DNA from: Branchipolynoe longqiensis
Taxonomy: Eukaryota > Annelida > Polychaeta > Phyllodocida > Polynoidae
DNA length: 64,000 nucleotides
Reading direction: 5' to 3'
Assembly (NCBI GenBank): GCA_030323885.1
Contig: CM059203.1
Coordinates: 4,836,001-4,900,000 of the forward strand
Shown: piece after piece, positions 1 to 11,445 of the stretch
Layout: each line of letters begins with the position of its first letter
Numbering within the stretch: position 1 is the first letter of the stretch
Made by a program: the position numbers and the translations under genes
The notes under the pieces: generated by a model
The model's database searches: none
What the model saw: the letters and a program-made list of their open reading frames with translations, nothing else
What the model was told of the DNA's origin: nothing

Positions 1-381
1 TTTGAGCTATTTGAAATGCAAACATGTGAAATTAATTATGGCAAGCATGCCACAACTCTGAAACTATAGGCTTCAGCAGTAACAGGTTCTATTACATTGA
101 CTCAGTATTGCCTTCTATGAGGTGACAAGTGTTTAATAAGTACACCAGTATCTAAGTTAGATATGTAGAATCAAATCTATAGACAGTAAAACTTCTCTAA
201 CCTACCACCTCCACAGATCAACCTCTTTATTTGTGTCACAACATTACCATCATAACCGTATTCTAACGCCCTAAACCGACCACCTCCCTAAATGGACCAC
301 TTAAATTTGGTCCAAAGGTCGGTCGATTTAGAGAGGTGTTACTGTTATTGTTTTGGTTTTGAAAATGTGATGCTTCATTGT
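1..381. mobile_element. MITE family B copy (partial), interrupted by a second MITE
   Basis: This stretch matches the family best seen at 3700-4057 and 58458-58811, whose ends are AAGTTGCATAG and CTATGCAGCTT. Shared internal words include the run around 150-175 (TAAGTTAGATATGTAGAATC). The 5' end lies outside the window. Positions 184-344 are a separate insertion. The 3' end near 381 is degenerate. Confidence 0.6.
184..344. mobile_element. pogo/Tigger-like MITE
   Basis: The ends are an inverted repeat, CAGTAAAACTTCTCTAA on the left and the complement of the GAGAGGTGTTACTG run on the right. CAGT...AAACCTCTCTAA ends are typical of pogo/Tigger-type mariner MITEs. Related copies lie at 36227-36545. 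There is no coding capacity. It lies inside the MITE-B copy, so it is the younger of the two. Confidence 0.7.
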
Positions 382-384
382 GTA

Positions 385-796
385 AAATGGCTAAAGCTTG
401 AATCTGTGGTTGTGTAGGCAGGCTATAGTGAAATCAATACAGACAAAGAGAAAGGAAGAGTATAAAGTGTAAAGAAGGAGAGAGAGTCAAGCCCTCTGGT
501 TTATTATGTATATGGTTACATGGGTTCATTGTAGAGAATCACCCCCACCTCCTTCCCCCAATGGGAAACATGCATTATTGGCCCTACCAATAGGGATCCA
601 GTATTCCTGGTTCCCATGGCTTGGTGGTGGTCTGCCCACCACCACCAAGCTGTATGGCCCCCATGGCCACCACCAACTTTGACCTTGAGTGTGGTGATCC
701 CTATCCCAGCAGAGGGGGTTAGGCCCTGAGTGCACTCACACCCAGACCTGCCAGCACCACTATGTCTATTTACATCCCACTCAGACACCACTAGCC
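385..796 (-). repeat. LTR-like interspersed repeat, copy 1 (part 1)
   Basis: The reverse complement matches 49065-49560 over several hundred bases, including the tract ending ATAATAAACCAGAGG, which has TATA-like and AATAAA-like signals, and the pyrimidine-rich tract after it. This layout suggests a solo LTR, but TG...CA ends and a target duplication were not established. Open frames through it (for example 516-830) are low complexity and not credible genes. It is split by the MITE at 797-1204. Confidence 0.5.
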
Positions 797-1204
797 CTAG
801 ATAAAGATTCACCCTGTACTTGTAGTACACGGGTGAATGACAACGTAGTGTAAATACGGGCGAAAATAGCTTTAGTATAGAACAGGAAGTAGAATGCCTG
901 CCTCCAGTATCAAATGGATGCTTATATAGGCACAGAGTTGGTGAAATGGGAGAGAATGCAAAAAGACAAGGTGGCAGCCATAGAATGCCGTCGATTTCAC
1001 TTTTAAATCTTATTAAATGAGATATTTTAATATATTTTTCAACTCAAAGGTAGGGGGGAAATACGAAGACATATACAAAGAATAAATGTTGCTTCTTAGA
1101 TTGTGAAATTAGGCTCTCATTTCATTAACCCGTTTTTTCAACCATTTTTATATAGGGCTGGTATTCACCCGTGTACTGCGAGTACAGGGTGAATCCTTTA
1201 TCTA
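797..1204. mobile_element. hAT-like MITE with hairpin ends, copy 1
   Basis: The termini are CTAGATAAAG and CTTTATCTA. Just inside each end is a second palindrome (CCCTGTACT, three bases, AGTACACGGG on the left and the mirrored form on the right). The flanks CACTAGCC (789-796) and CACCAGCC (1205-1212) are an 8-bp target duplication with one mismatch, as for hAT elements. The host repeat at 49150-49200 is the unoccupied version. A second copy is at 28036-28445. Confidence 0.8.
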
Positions 1205-1340
1205 CACCAGCCCTTACATATATATACATACATGCGCCTGGTCACATACACCGATCAGTAATAGAACATTTGCATTACCCCTATGCCGTAAATGGGAATA
1301 TTTTACAATTGGACTATGTACCTTCAAGTATATTTCTGTA
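1205..1340 (-). repeat. LTR-like interspersed repeat, copy 1 (part 2)
   Basis: This continues the repeat interrupted at 797-1204. The reverse complement matches 49065-49170, including the GCAAATGTTCTATTACT word. A plus-strand open frame running to 1440 starts inside the MITE and is not supported as a gene. From 1340 to 1534 I see nothing recognisable. Confidence 0.5.
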
Positions 1341-1534
1341 TTGTGCAAATTGTGCTGAAACTCATGGTTGTAAAACAACTCCACAGGTGAGTACTGAGTC
1401 TGTATATAATGATCTAAGACAGTTGATAAATAATATTTAAAAGAAAATATGAATAAAATAAGAAACTAACCACGAGTGTGCAATGTTGTCATGTTTTCTT
1501 TGTTTAATTCAGCATCGACGCAGTTAACGGTTAA

Positions 1535-2052
1535 GGCCCTGTCACACTTTACCGGATCGAGGAAACAGATTGAAATGGAACAAAGTCCGTTGATATCGCC
1601 GGCAAAGTCTGGTTTTTGTCCGTTGCATATATGTTGATATATATTGATATCCGTTGATATCCAGCCCGATTCGTTGTAAGTTTGAAGCATGCACAAAACT
1701 TGTAACAGATTGCACTGGACTGATGTATGTGGTTATTATCGGTTACCCGTCTGTTCCCGTCTGTTCCCATCCGTTACCATCCGTTGCCAGCCATTCCCAT
1801 CCGTTAAATATCAATTACACGTCTGTTGCCGTTCATTATAGTTCTTTTTGTATACTGAATTGTCCGTTGATCGTTAGATGCGTTATCAACAATTTCTGTC
1901 CATTACCATCTGCTACCCATCCGTTGCCATCTGTTACCCATCCGTTACCGTCCGTTACATAATTGATACATTTCAAGTCCGAATCACACTGGCTTAGAAT
2001 ATTTTTGTCCGGGCCTGTCCGTATCCTCAATCCGGTAAATTTTGACAGGGCC
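1535..2052. mobile_element. MITE with GGCCCTGTCACAC-type TIR, CCGTT-rich interior
   Basis: It is flanked by TTAA on both sides (1531-1534 and 2053-2056). The left end reads GGCCCTGTCACACTTTACCGG; the right end complements as GGCCCTGTCAAAATTTACCGG. The interior (about 1600-1960) is built from repeated CCGTTACC, CCATCCGTTGCC and CCGTTGATATC words. No coding region is seen. It is one of five elements here that share GTCACAC-like ends. Confidence 0.8.
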
Positions 2053-2086
2053 TTAACATTAGTAATTTGAATTTGTGTGGATCTAT

Positions 2087-2712
2087 AGCCCCGTTCACAC
2101 ACGGACCTTAAGTCGACTCAACTAATTCGCCTTGTCTAGTTCGGCTCACATTGGCCATGTGGACTCGACACTGAAGCGGATTAGGGCTGAGTCGATTCAT
2201 CTAGTTCGCTTCAAGTAAACCATGTCGCGAGGTAGTATTGATGAAGCAAACTAGCTTAAGTTGGCCCAAGTTCATAGTGAGAACGGTAGCGGCTTAGATG
2301 AGCCGGATTAAGGACATCACACGCATGCGCAGTCGAGACCTTAGTTTGTTGACTTTCCGGTCAATCAAAAGCTCATATTATATAATTTGGTCTATGAAAC
2401 CGCGAGCTGTGCACAGATATTTTTTTCTTCATATATTTTTAGGTTTTCACTGCCCAGCAGAAGTTTTGACCGTTCCAAAACAGTACGACTCAGTCTATAC
2501 ATATTTAGGTCGAACCCAGCCTCGCTCATGGTGACGTCGACTAACCGAAAGTGGTGCTGGTTAGTATGGACTTGCTCATGCGCAGATATCGATTTCCGGC
2601 TTAAACCGCCCCAAGTACTGCAAGTGTGGACACGATACACTTTCACGCCTAGTTCGCCTCATCTAGTTCGCCTTATCTAGTTCGGCCTAAAGTTGTGTGT
2701 GTGAACAGGGCT
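2087..2712. mobile_element. MITE with AGCCCCGTTCACAC TIR, CTAGTTCGCCT-rich interior
   Basis: The left end AGCCCCGTTCACACACGG mirrors the right end, whose complement reads AGCCCTGTTCACACAC. Both subterminal zones hold repeated CTAGTTCGCCT/AGTCGACTCAACT words. Flanks are TAT on the left and TAA on the right. The nearest relative in the window is 23737-23940. Short frames inside (2298-2680) are not convincing genes. Confidence 0.78.
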
Positions 2713-2802
2713 TAAATCTTGGTCTGTCTAAATATAGAATTATCTAGGGCAGGACATATCAAGTTTGTCCACAGGAACCTGTTTCAAACGTCACGAAAGA
2801 CC

Positions 2803-3125
2803 GGATGGGGTGACCTAATCGGTAGAGCTCGGACCTCGCGTCCGGAAGGTCGGGAGTTCGCTTCCCGGTCGAGTCAAACCAACGACTTTAAAATTGAGAC
2901 TTGTCGCTTCCTATCCTGGTGCTCGGAATTATTAGGATAAGGCAAGTACTGGTCAGCTCAATGTCAGTATAACATGACTGAGTGGGATATCGGGTCATGG
3001 TGCTGCCAGTCTGATTTCCCAGTGGGGCAGCACTATTAAGTTGCCAGGAGTGTGCACTGTCACAAGTCAGTACCCATCCTGATATGACCTTAGATGTTGC
3101 CAGGGCATAAAACTCCAACAACCAA
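2803..3125 (+). mobile_element. SINE-1 (tRNA-derived SINE)
   Basis: The head reads like a tRNA gene: a box-A-like GGGGTGACCTAATCGGTAGAG at 2810 and a box-B-like GGGAGTTCGCTTCCC at 2850. A conserved body follows (GAGTCAAACCAA, TGAGTGGGATATCG, GGGGCAGCACTAT, GTGCACTGTCACAAGTC), then a CCAACAACCAACC tail. This is the most abundant short repeat here, with at least fifteen full or partial copies on both strands. Confidence 0.85.
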
Positions 3126-3240
3126 CCAACCATGAATCAAGAAAGCATGATTCAACCGGATGCTTTTGTTTGTTTGTTTGTTGTTGTTTTACGTCCTAGC
3201 AACCGGACGCGGTGGCTGGGACATGTATGTAAATATAGGA

Positions 3241-3565
3241 GTGGGACGTAGCTCAGACGGTGTCCACCTATGAAGCTGTAGATCATGCTATCGAACCTGC
3301 TCAGTGGACACACTTGCAGTTTAGGCTATGTTCCATTCCAACCAGTGGTCCACAACTAGTTCATCAAAGGCTGTGGTATGTCCTGTCCTGTCTGTGGGAA
3401 CGTGCATATAAAAGACTCATTGCTGCTTATTGGAAAGAGTAGCCTATGTGTCGGCAGCGGGTTTCCTCCAAAGAAATATGTCAGAATGACCAAATGTTTG
3501 ATGTCCAATCGCCGATGATAAAAACCAATGTTCTCTAGAGGTGTCATTAAATAAAACAAACTTTT
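3241..3565 (+). mobile_element. SINE-2 (tRNA-derived SINE)
   Basis: The head GTGGGACGTAGCTCAGACGG resembles a tRNA 5' half with box A. The body carries the CCAGTGGTCCACAACTAGTTCATCAAAGG region and the family's 3' end ATTAAATAAAACAAAC. Further copies lie at 7315, 24085 (-), 24905 (-), 26058 (-), 31328, 39745 (-) and 58890. A comparison with the molluscan V-SINE RUDI would test its identity. Confidence 0.85.
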
Positions 3566-3699
3566 AAATACAAATATATATATATAAAGTAAATGAATAT
3601 ATCTTGGAAAGTGTAGCTCCAACTAGTTGAATTTTAATTCCCAGAGAGAATACCACACTAGTTCTGGTTTGGTAATAGAATTAAAGTTGGTAATAGAAT
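3566..3699. other. unannotated spacer
   Basis: AT-rich with a short TATATA tract and a duplicated GGTAATAGAATTAAAGTTG word just before the next MITE. Nothing else is recognisable. Confidence 0.4.
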
Positions 3700-4057
3700 T
3701 AAAGTTGCATAGGCTGATGGTCTTGAATCTCTGTATTTTTTCTGAGATAAATATATTAGATCGATCACTAGTATCTACTCTAAATTAGTTAAAAGTTACT
3801 TTTATTATTTTAAATGGTAAACTTTTGAGATATTTTGAGTGCGAACATGGAAAATTAGTTTTGGCAAGCTTGCCAAAGCTCTGACACCCATAGACTTCTG
3901 CAGTAATGGGTTCTGTTAAATTGACTCAGTATTGCCTTCTACACAGAAACAAATGCTTAATAAGCGTATCAGTATATAAGTTAGATATGTCAAATCAAAT
4001 CTAGATAATTGGTTTGGTTTTGAAAATTTCATATTTCATCGGACTATGCAGCTTTAA
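3700..4057. mobile_element. MITE family B (mariner-type, TA target)
   Basis: The ends are AAAGTTGCATAGGCTGATG and, complemented, AAAGCTGCATAGTCCGATG. It is noncoding. The copy at 58458-58811 has an empty site elsewhere in the window and shows a TA target duplication, as for Tc1/mariner MITEs. Other copies lie at 1-381 and 51961-52246. Confidence 0.8.
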
Positions 4058-5454
4058 GTACTTTGTAATAACCAGGTTGAGAGCTTACTTCATTTGGGCT
4101 ATGGTGGTTATAGTACCTGTTTGACCACCACTGGTTCAATTACCAAGATCGAATTTTATATAGGGTTAATGTGCAGGTTCACAAATATGGTTGTGGCACA
4201 CCGAGTTTTGGGATGTTTTCATATTGTAATACATCACTAGAAAGCAAAAATTTATATCTAATTTCCTGAATATTTCCAGGACATTTAGTTAGGACTGGAT
4301 TGAGTAAATGAACAGTGAATATTAGGAAATAACATGGCTGTAGGTAATACATGGCTGTAGGCCAGAACTGTCCATGATAATACTGTGTTGGTATAGCCAT
4401 CAATCCTAAACAATAGAGGAACCTCCAGTCAACCATGGGGGTATATCCTGGTCTGTGACCCACTCATATACTTCCACTTGCCAGTGGGGGAGGCTGTTGG
4501 ACATCATTTAGATTTATTTGTTGCATACCAATATATATATATATTCTTTATTATGCTTATATATATATATATAGCTTGAAATCTAGGCTCATGTGACGCC
4601 AACTGTATGTACCGGCGCGTGACCGATGTGGTGTTGCACAAAAAGAGGTCCCGGAACGCAGTAAATCGGCTGAACCGGTGTATGAATAAATAAATTAATA
4701 AATAATAAATAATAAATAGCATGCGTATTAAAAGAGAAATAAATATCACAAGATGCTCCGCCCCTTTATATTCATATAATACGTTATATCTGACATATAT
4801 ATATATATATATATATATATAAGCATAATAAAGAATTCGCTGTGATCATGCATATGGTGTATAATCACCACAAATATGGCTTTATTGCTGGTACAACATT
4901 AAGCAAAACTTACCTTAAATATTATTGTATTTCTATTTTATTTATTTTATCGTTGGTTATCACTTTTTATTTCTATTCATATTATTTAAGGGAAGGCCGG
5001 TACCGGGAGGTCGGGCGCTGGGAGGCCAAGAGTCCCGGCGCCGGGAGGCCGGGAGGCCGAGAGTTTCAGCACCGAGTCGTAGATATATAGACCAATATGC
5101 ATGCACGTATATGCATATATGTATATCCATTTATAGACCCACATATATATATATATAAATATATATATATGTATAAACATATACACACATATATGCATCT
5201 ATGGCTAATTACTTTGTACAACTCGTGTGCATCGTAATTAAAGGACAGAAAGAAAACACGAGCAAGTAAATATAATTAGGTCTAATTTGTTCGAGCGCAT
5301 AAAAAAACAGATGCGATACTTATGGAGTGTGAAAAGTTATGTGAAATGTCCCGAGGCAAATAACACCGATAACTTCCAAAGTCGAAACTTCATCATCATC
5401 ATCATCAGCATCATCATCATCATGGCCATCATTACCATCGTCAACCCGACCAGA
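4058..5454. other. AT-rich stretch without a supported gene
   Basis: No exon with credible splice sites or conserved protein was recognised. Visible features are (TA)n runs at 4535-4575 and 4796-4820, a GC-rich word repeat (GGGAGGCCGGGAGGCC-like) at 4990-5068, further (TA)n at 5140-5180 and a (CAT)n run at 5388-5422. Short open frames here are compatible with chance. Confidence 0.5.
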
Positions 5455-5690
5455 CGGGATGGCCGAATGAGTTAGAGCGTCCGTCTCCCGTGCTGGTAGA
5501 TCGTGGGGTCGTGGGTTCGAACCCTGGTCGAGTCAAACCAATGACTTTAAAATTGACACTTGTTGCTTCCTATCCTGGTGCTCGGCATTATTAGGACAGG
5601 GCAAGGACTGGTTGGCTCAGTGTCAGGATAATGTGACTGAGTGGGATATCATATCATGGTGCCGATGGCCTGGTTTCCCAGTGGAACAGC
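5455..5690 (+). mobile_element. SINE-1, leucine/serine-tRNA-like head variant
   Basis: The head GACGGGATGGCCGAATGAG followed by GTGGGTTCGAACCCTGG has clear box A and box B matches of a class II tRNA type. It joins the SINE-1 body (GAGTCAAACCAATGAC onward) and is cut near 5690, where a SINE-3 piece begins. Confidence 0.8.
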
Positions 5691-5850
5691 ACTATTTTTT
5701 TTCTTTCTTGAAGATTTATACTGCCTATCGTGGATAAGTCTGAATAGACTTGTTTTCACCATTAGACAGTTTGTCAATAGAAAGCCTGAGCCTACACTTT
5801 TACCGACCCAAGGGATTTTTCCATGATAGGCAGTATAAATCTTCAAGAAA
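5691..5850 (-). mobile_element. SINE-3 fragment followed by an inverted piece
   Basis: The tract 5700-5825 is the reverse complement of the 3' half of SINE-3 (best seen at 9582-9893), including the CAAACTGTCTAATGGTGAAAA region. At 5821-5850 the terminal CCATGATAGGCAGTATAAATC recurs in the opposite orientation, making a small foldback. Confidence 0.65.
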
Positions 5851-5867
5851 AGAGAAAAAGAAAAGGC

Positions 5868-6150
5868 TTCCTCTTTGGAAGGTCGGGAGTTTGAATCCTG
5901 GCCGAGTCAAACCAATGATTTACTAAATTGATGCTTGTCACTACCGAGCTTGGCACTCGGTATTACTAGGATAGGGCAAAGACTGGTTATCTCAGTATCA
6001 GGATAATGTGACTGAGTGGGAAATTGGGTCATGGTGCCGGTCGCCTGGTTTCTCAATGGGGCAGCACTATAAAGTCACATTGAGTGTGCACTGTCACAAG
6101 TCGGTGCCTGTCCTGATATGACCTTAGATGTTGCAAGGACATAAAACTAC
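5868..6150 (+). mobile_element. SINE-1, 5'-truncated
   Basis: It begins within the tRNA-like head (GGAAGGTCGGGAGTTTGAATCC) and runs through the full SINE-1 body to the GATGTTGCAAGGACATAAAAC end. Confidence 0.8.
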
Positions 6151-6225
6151 AATAAACAATTCTTTTTCCTTCTCTTTCATTTCTATGGATCTATTAGGTA
6201 AAAGAGGACTATTTCACGCTTTTCA

Positions 6226-6440
6226 TTTCGTTGTTGTTTTACATCCTAGCAACATTTGAAATCATATCAGGGCGGGTACCGACTCGACACTTGGACACTT
6301 TATAGTGCTGCCCCACTGGGAGACCAGCCTGCCAGCACTATGACCCGATATCCCGCACCAATATCACCTTATCGTGATAATGTCCTAACCAGTCCTTGCC
6401 CTCTCCTAGTAATGCCGAGCGCCAGGATAGGTAGCGACAA
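6226..6440 (-). mobile_element. SINE-1, 3' part
   Basis: The inverted SINE-1 body starts with GTTGTTTTACATCCTAGCAAC and runs to AGCGCCAGGATAGGTAGCGAC. The head is missing. Confidence 0.78.
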
Positions 6441-7314
6441 GTATCATATCGTGGATGGATATTAGTATCACACACTTAATTTTAACTTCATTCTCAATCT
6501 GCACAAGATCAAAATCAAAAAGTGAAAAAAAAATGAAACTGACATATGCGCAAGAAATCAATGTGGATTCTGATATTTTTATTTGGAACGTTTTGCATTT
6601 TGGTTTCCATGTCACAAAAGTGGTAAATAGTTTCTGAAAACGACCCATATACATTTTCTTTCTGCTGGGCCATATTCGATTATGACGACCCGGGCGACTC
6701 GGGTAAGCTGAGTTGCTAGAATTTCAAATAGAACACCGCGAGTGGAGTCGAAAAATACACAGGCCATGTGCAAAAAGTCCCGACCCCAGTAACCCACCTC
6801 TTGGTTGGGGGTTGGCTAGGAGAGATGACGTCACATTTGTGCTGGTACCGTCCTGTAGCAGTACAAGTCCTAAGACCTAATTACTTAAATTAAGTATCTG
6901 CTAACTGTCATGGGGAAAACCATGTCGGGTTTTTGTTTTTATTTATCTTTAAGAAAACAGATTAATGAAATGGAAATATAACTAAACTATGCAATCATAA
7001 CATACTTTAAATCCTATTTTGTGTAGTTATATCGGCTATTACCATTTTTTATTTTGGATTAACCCCCCATTTTTTCCCACCCTTGCACGTTCGTTTATGC
7101 AAACCCGAGGCTGTAGGTTCTGCTCATGCACTAAGATGTGAATCAGGTGATCCGTTGTTAAATCGAATACGGCCCAAGTGATGAGTGAGGGTTGGGTGGG
7201 ATGATGGTAAGGGGGAGATGAAGTTTATTTATTTAAGTCATGACAACAAGTCAGAATAAGAAACTAAGCTCGTGGTTTGTTTGATTGTTGTCGCGTTACA
7301 TCCTAGCCAGATAG

Positions 7315-7855
7315 CGGGACGTAGTTCAGGTGGTAGAGTGTCCACCTGTCAATGTTTCGGTCATCCTATCGATATTGCTCAGTGCACCCATTTGCAGTTT
7401 GGGTTATTTTCCATTCCAACCACATACCCATAATGGCAGCACAGTTTTTGCAGCGACCCACCATCTTAGCCCATAATACTGAACTTATTATGGCTAACCC
7501 ACTAACCTCCTTCATAATCTACTAATACGCCCTACCTAAGTACCCGCTGATGTACCTGTTTACAATGTAATGTAAACAGCCAGAAGACCAGTGCCTCGGC
7601 GCTGAAAAAATGTATGTTCTAATGAATTAAAACCAGTGGTCCACAACCGGTTCATCAAAGGCTGTGGTATGTGCTGACCTGTCTGTGGGAAAGTGCATAT
7701 AAAAGACCCCTTGCTGCTTATCAGAAAGAGTAGCCTATGTGGCGGCAGTGGGTTTCCTCCAAAGAAATATGTCAGAATGACAATATGTTTGACATCCAAT
7801 AGCCGATGAGAAAAATCAATGTGGTCTAGAGGCGCCATTAAATAATACAATTTTA
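7315..7855 (+). mobile_element. SINE-2 with internal insertion
   Basis: The head GGGACGTAGTTCAGGTGGTAG starts at 7316. About 200 bp of non-SINE sequence (7425-7640) separates it from the body CCAGTGGTCCACAACCGG. The same disruption is present at 58890-59425, so it predates the duplication. Confidence 0.75.
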
Positions 7856-8039
7856 CTTCCTAGCAAAATCTAAGGTCTCTCTGAAGCAAAAAAACCCACA
7901 GGAATGTGGTTTATACAATTTCTAGTCATGATTATGGCTGGGTATGAGGGGAGTGGTGGGGGAGTGGGGGCTGGTGGGGGTGTGGTTGTAAGTCACGACA
8001 ACAAGTCAGAATAAGAAACTAGGCTACTGATTTGTTTGT

Positions 8040-8403
8040 TTGTTGATTTACATCCTAGCAACACCTAATGTCAGGACAGGTACGAACTTGTGATAGTGCA
8101 TACTATTGGCGTCTTCATAGTGCTGTCCAACTTGGATACCAGGCTGACACCGCCATGACCTGATAGCCCATTCAGTCACATTATCCTCACACTGAGCTAA
8201 CCAGTCCTTGCCCTATCCTAATGACAAACTTGTATTAGGATAGGGCAAGGACTAGGTAGCCCTATCCTAATAATGCTAAGTGTCAGGCTAGGTAGCGACA
8301 AGTATCAATTTTGTAAGTCATTGGTTTGACTTGACGGGGATTTGAACTCTCAACCTTCTGCATGAGAAGCCTGCGCTCTACTGATTTGCCTACTGCGTTC
8401 GGT
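8040..8403 (-). mobile_element. SINE-1
   Basis: Inverted SINE-1 from GATTTACATCCTAGCAAC to the tRNA-like head ending GCGTTCGGTC. It contains a short internal duplication of the CCTTGCCCTATCCTAA word (8208-8265), also visible in the paralogous copy near 59790-59875. Confidence 0.75.
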
Positions 8404-9581
8404 CTTCGTTTAAAAACAGATGGTTGTTAGCAGGTTAGCAAAGTAATAACGTCATATAATAAAAAGGCGTACCGAGGAGGATAGAACACTTAAGAAAACA
8501 GCAGTTATTAGAGACCAACCAAGGAAGTTTGAAACCGTTGTAACTGGGTGACTTCCTGCACCAGTAATTCTGTGTCTGTAGTATTTAGCTAACATATTCT
8601 GCAAATTATTTGAATTCCATTTCTCTCAGAAATAATAATGGGAAAAACAGATGGCTGATGTAATTGTTATTAATAATAAAAATAATTAACATTAACATTG
8701 AATGTTATGGGGAAATTTAGGTATAATTTGAATAACAGATGGCTGATGTAATTGTTATTAATACAAAATTATTGCTTTAATTAGAAATTAACTTTGAATG
8801 TTATGGGGAAATTTAGGTCACGATGGCAATTTGAGCTGGACTTTGGGCTTTCTGGATTAGTTGGATGTTTGGGCTTAGGCCAAATAAAAAGGAAATCAGT
8901 GATCGTCCTTTTGAAATAAAAATCAGTATCGGGTGGGCGGATTCTATGTTTATTTTTTATTTTTGAAATAGACGTAATAGGTAACCAGACATGATGGCTG
9001 AATGAGTTGAGCGTCCTACTCCTGGGTTCAAAAGATGGCCAAGTCAAATAAATGACATAGAAATTTATACGAAAGTTGAATTGCTGCTAGCAGCTGAAAA
9101 AAATAAAATAAATTCAGGGGCAGGCGATTTTTCAGGCACGGGCGGGGATGATCACCAATTTATATTTTTGATTTGGGATTATGGTATAGGTGGTAGTTTT
9201 GTGAACGGGGTGCTTATTCATTTGCCAGGTCAGCTACTCTGGCATGAATCAGGCGCAAATCAGAAACAATGTATGTCCTGCATCTTGGCCTCACCCTCCC
9301 TACAGTCCGTTCCCACCAAGATCAGGATTCCTCATTCCCCAATAAATACATTTATTTATTTATCTACAGAACAAATCAATAGTCAATACCTGTTGACTTA
9401 CTTACTAACACAAAAATACCCCAACTATCCCCAAATCAGAATGGAATCTGGAAACAACGTATGCCCTGCATGCCAGCCTGCATACGCTTCTAAATAGTCC
9501 CTTCCCACCAACACCAAGATTTCTCATTCCTCACAGCAATAAATAATTATATTTATTTATCTAAAGAACAAATCAATATTC
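8404..9581. other. duplicated-segment DNA without a supported gene
   Basis: It aligns with 60006-60780. At 8640-8830 a GATGGCTGATGTAATTGTTATTAATA word is tandemly repeated. An open frame at 9081-9497 (138 codons) runs through repeat-like sequence that is also present in copy 2, where the frame is not kept, so it is not accepted as a gene. The unoccupied site for the 60300-60524 insertion lies near 8680. Confidence 0.5.
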
Positions 9582-9893
9582 TTTGTGGCGTAGTGGTTAG
9601 ATTGTCTCACTTTTTTCTAAGTCGGACTCCTAATCTGAAGGTCAGTGGTTCAATTCCCCGTGCCCCTACCTCTGCGAATTTGGGTTTCCACCGCTGTGTA
9701 TAACTTACAGTGTCATCAAAGGCCAGTTGCCCTCATACCATGTCTATGCGGTGTGGGATGTTAAAAATCCCTTGGGTCGGTAAAAGAGTAGGCTCTGGCT
9801 TTGTATCGACAAACTGTCTAATGGTGAAAACAAGTCTATTCAGACTTATCCATAATAGGCAATATAAATCTTCAAAAAAGAAAAAAGACATCT
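9582..9893 (+). mobile_element. SINE-3 (tRNA-derived SINE)
   Basis: The head TGGCGTAGTGGTTAGATTG (box A) and GTGGTTCAATTCCCC (box B) are tRNA-like. The body runs through ACACCGCTGTGTATAACTTACAG-like sequence and CCTTGGGTCGGTAAAAGAG, ending in an A-rich tail. Other copies: 5691 (-), 27182 (-), 41900 (-), 60781. Confidence 0.85.
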
Positions 9894-9974
9894 TTACTTA
9901 CTATCACAAAAATACCCCAACTAACACCAAAATCCCACTGCATACAAAACAACACAATGAATAGAAGAGTATCT

Positions 9975-11445
9975 GATCATATTGAACAAAGACTAAGTAA
10001 TTAAAGGTACTAGTATCTACTGAATTGAAAATACTAAGCCTCTGATCACACTGAACTAAGACTAAGTAATTAAAGGTAGGCCTACTAGTATCTCCTGAAT
10101 TGAAAGTACTAAGCCTCTGATCACACTGAACTAAGACTAAGTAATTAAAGGTAGACCTACTAGTATCTCCTGAATTGAAAGTACTAAGCCTCTGATCACA
10201 CTGAACTAAGACTAAGTAATTAAAGGTAGACCTACTAGTATCTCCTGAATTGAAAGTACTAAGCCTCTGATCACACTGAACTAAGACTAAGTAATTAAAG
10301 GTAGGCCTACTAGTATCTCCTGAATTGAAAGTACTAAGCCTCTGATCACACTGAACGAAGACTAAGTAATTAAAGGTAGACCTACTAGTATCTACTGAAT
10401 TGGAAATCCGAAGCCTCTGATCACACTGAACTAAGACTAAGTAATTAAAGGTAGACCTACTAGTATCTCCTGAATTGAAAGTACTAAGCCTCGGATCACA
10501 CTGAACTAAGACTAAGTAATTAAAGGTAGGCCTACTAGTATCTACTGAATTGAAAGTACTACACCTCTGATCACACTGAACTAAGACTAAGTAATTAAAG
10601 GTAGGCCTACTAGTATCTCCTGAATTGAAAGTACTAAGCCTCTGATCACACTGAACTAAGACTAAGTAATTAAAGGTAGGTCTACTAGTATCTACTGAGT
10701 TGGAAATACTAAGCCTCTGATCACACTGAACAAAGACTAAGTAATTAAAGGTACTAGTATCTACTGAATTGAGAGTACTAAGCCTCTGATCACATTGAAC
10801 TAAGACTAAGTAATTAAAGGTAGACCTACTAGTATCTACTGAATTGGAAATCCGAAGCCTCTGATCACACTGAACTAAGACTAAGTAATTAAAGGTAGAC
10901 CTACTAGTATCTCCTGAATTGAAAGTACTAAGCCTCGGATCACACTGAACTAAGACTAAGTAATTAAAGGTAGGCCTACTAGTATCTACTGAATTGAAAG
11001 TACTACACCTCTGATCACACTGAACTAAGACTAAGTAATTAAAGGTAGGCCTACTAGTATCTCCTGAATTGAAAGTACTAAGCCTCTGATCACACTGAAC
11101 TAAGACTAAGTAATTAAAGGTAGGTCTACTAGTATCTACTGAGTTGGAAATACTAAGCCTCTGATCACACTGAACAAAGACTAAGTAATTAAAGGTACTA
11201 GTATCTACTGAATTGAGAGTACTAAGCCTCTGATCACACTGAACTAAGACTAAGTAATTAAAGGTAGGTCTACTAGTATCTACTGAGTTGGAAATACTAA
11301 GCCTCTGATCACACTGAACAAAGACTAAGTAATTAAAGGTACTAGTATCTACTGAATTGAAAGTACTAAGCCTCTGATCACACTGAACTAAGACTAAGTA
11401 ATTAAAGTAGGCCTACTAGTATCTACTGAATTGGAAATCCTAAGC
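9975..11445. repeat. minisatellite, ~75-bp unit, about 20 copies
   Basis: A typical unit contains GATCACACTGAACTAAGAC, TAAGTAATTAAAGG, CCTACTAGTATCTCCTGAA and AAGTACTAAGCCTCT. Some units lack six bases (GGCCTA). Variants (AAATCCGAAGCC, GCCTCGGATC, ACTACACCTC, GAGTTGGAAATACT) recur in the same order about 446 bp apart, showing a six-unit higher-order repeat. The paralogous array at 61585-61812 has only about three units. Confidence 0.92.

Noticed and set aside
516..830. 104-codon ORF in the LTR-like repeat
   Set aside because: Low-complexity (Gly/Trp/His) translation; the frame is not shared with the copy at 49.2 kb.
9081..9497. 138-codon ORF as a host gene
   Set aside because: The paralogous sequence near 60540-60780 does not keep the frame, and no domain or splice evidence is present.
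9975..11445. CRISPR-like array
   Set aside because: Units are head-to-tail without unique spacers, in a eukaryotic genome; it is a minisatellite.
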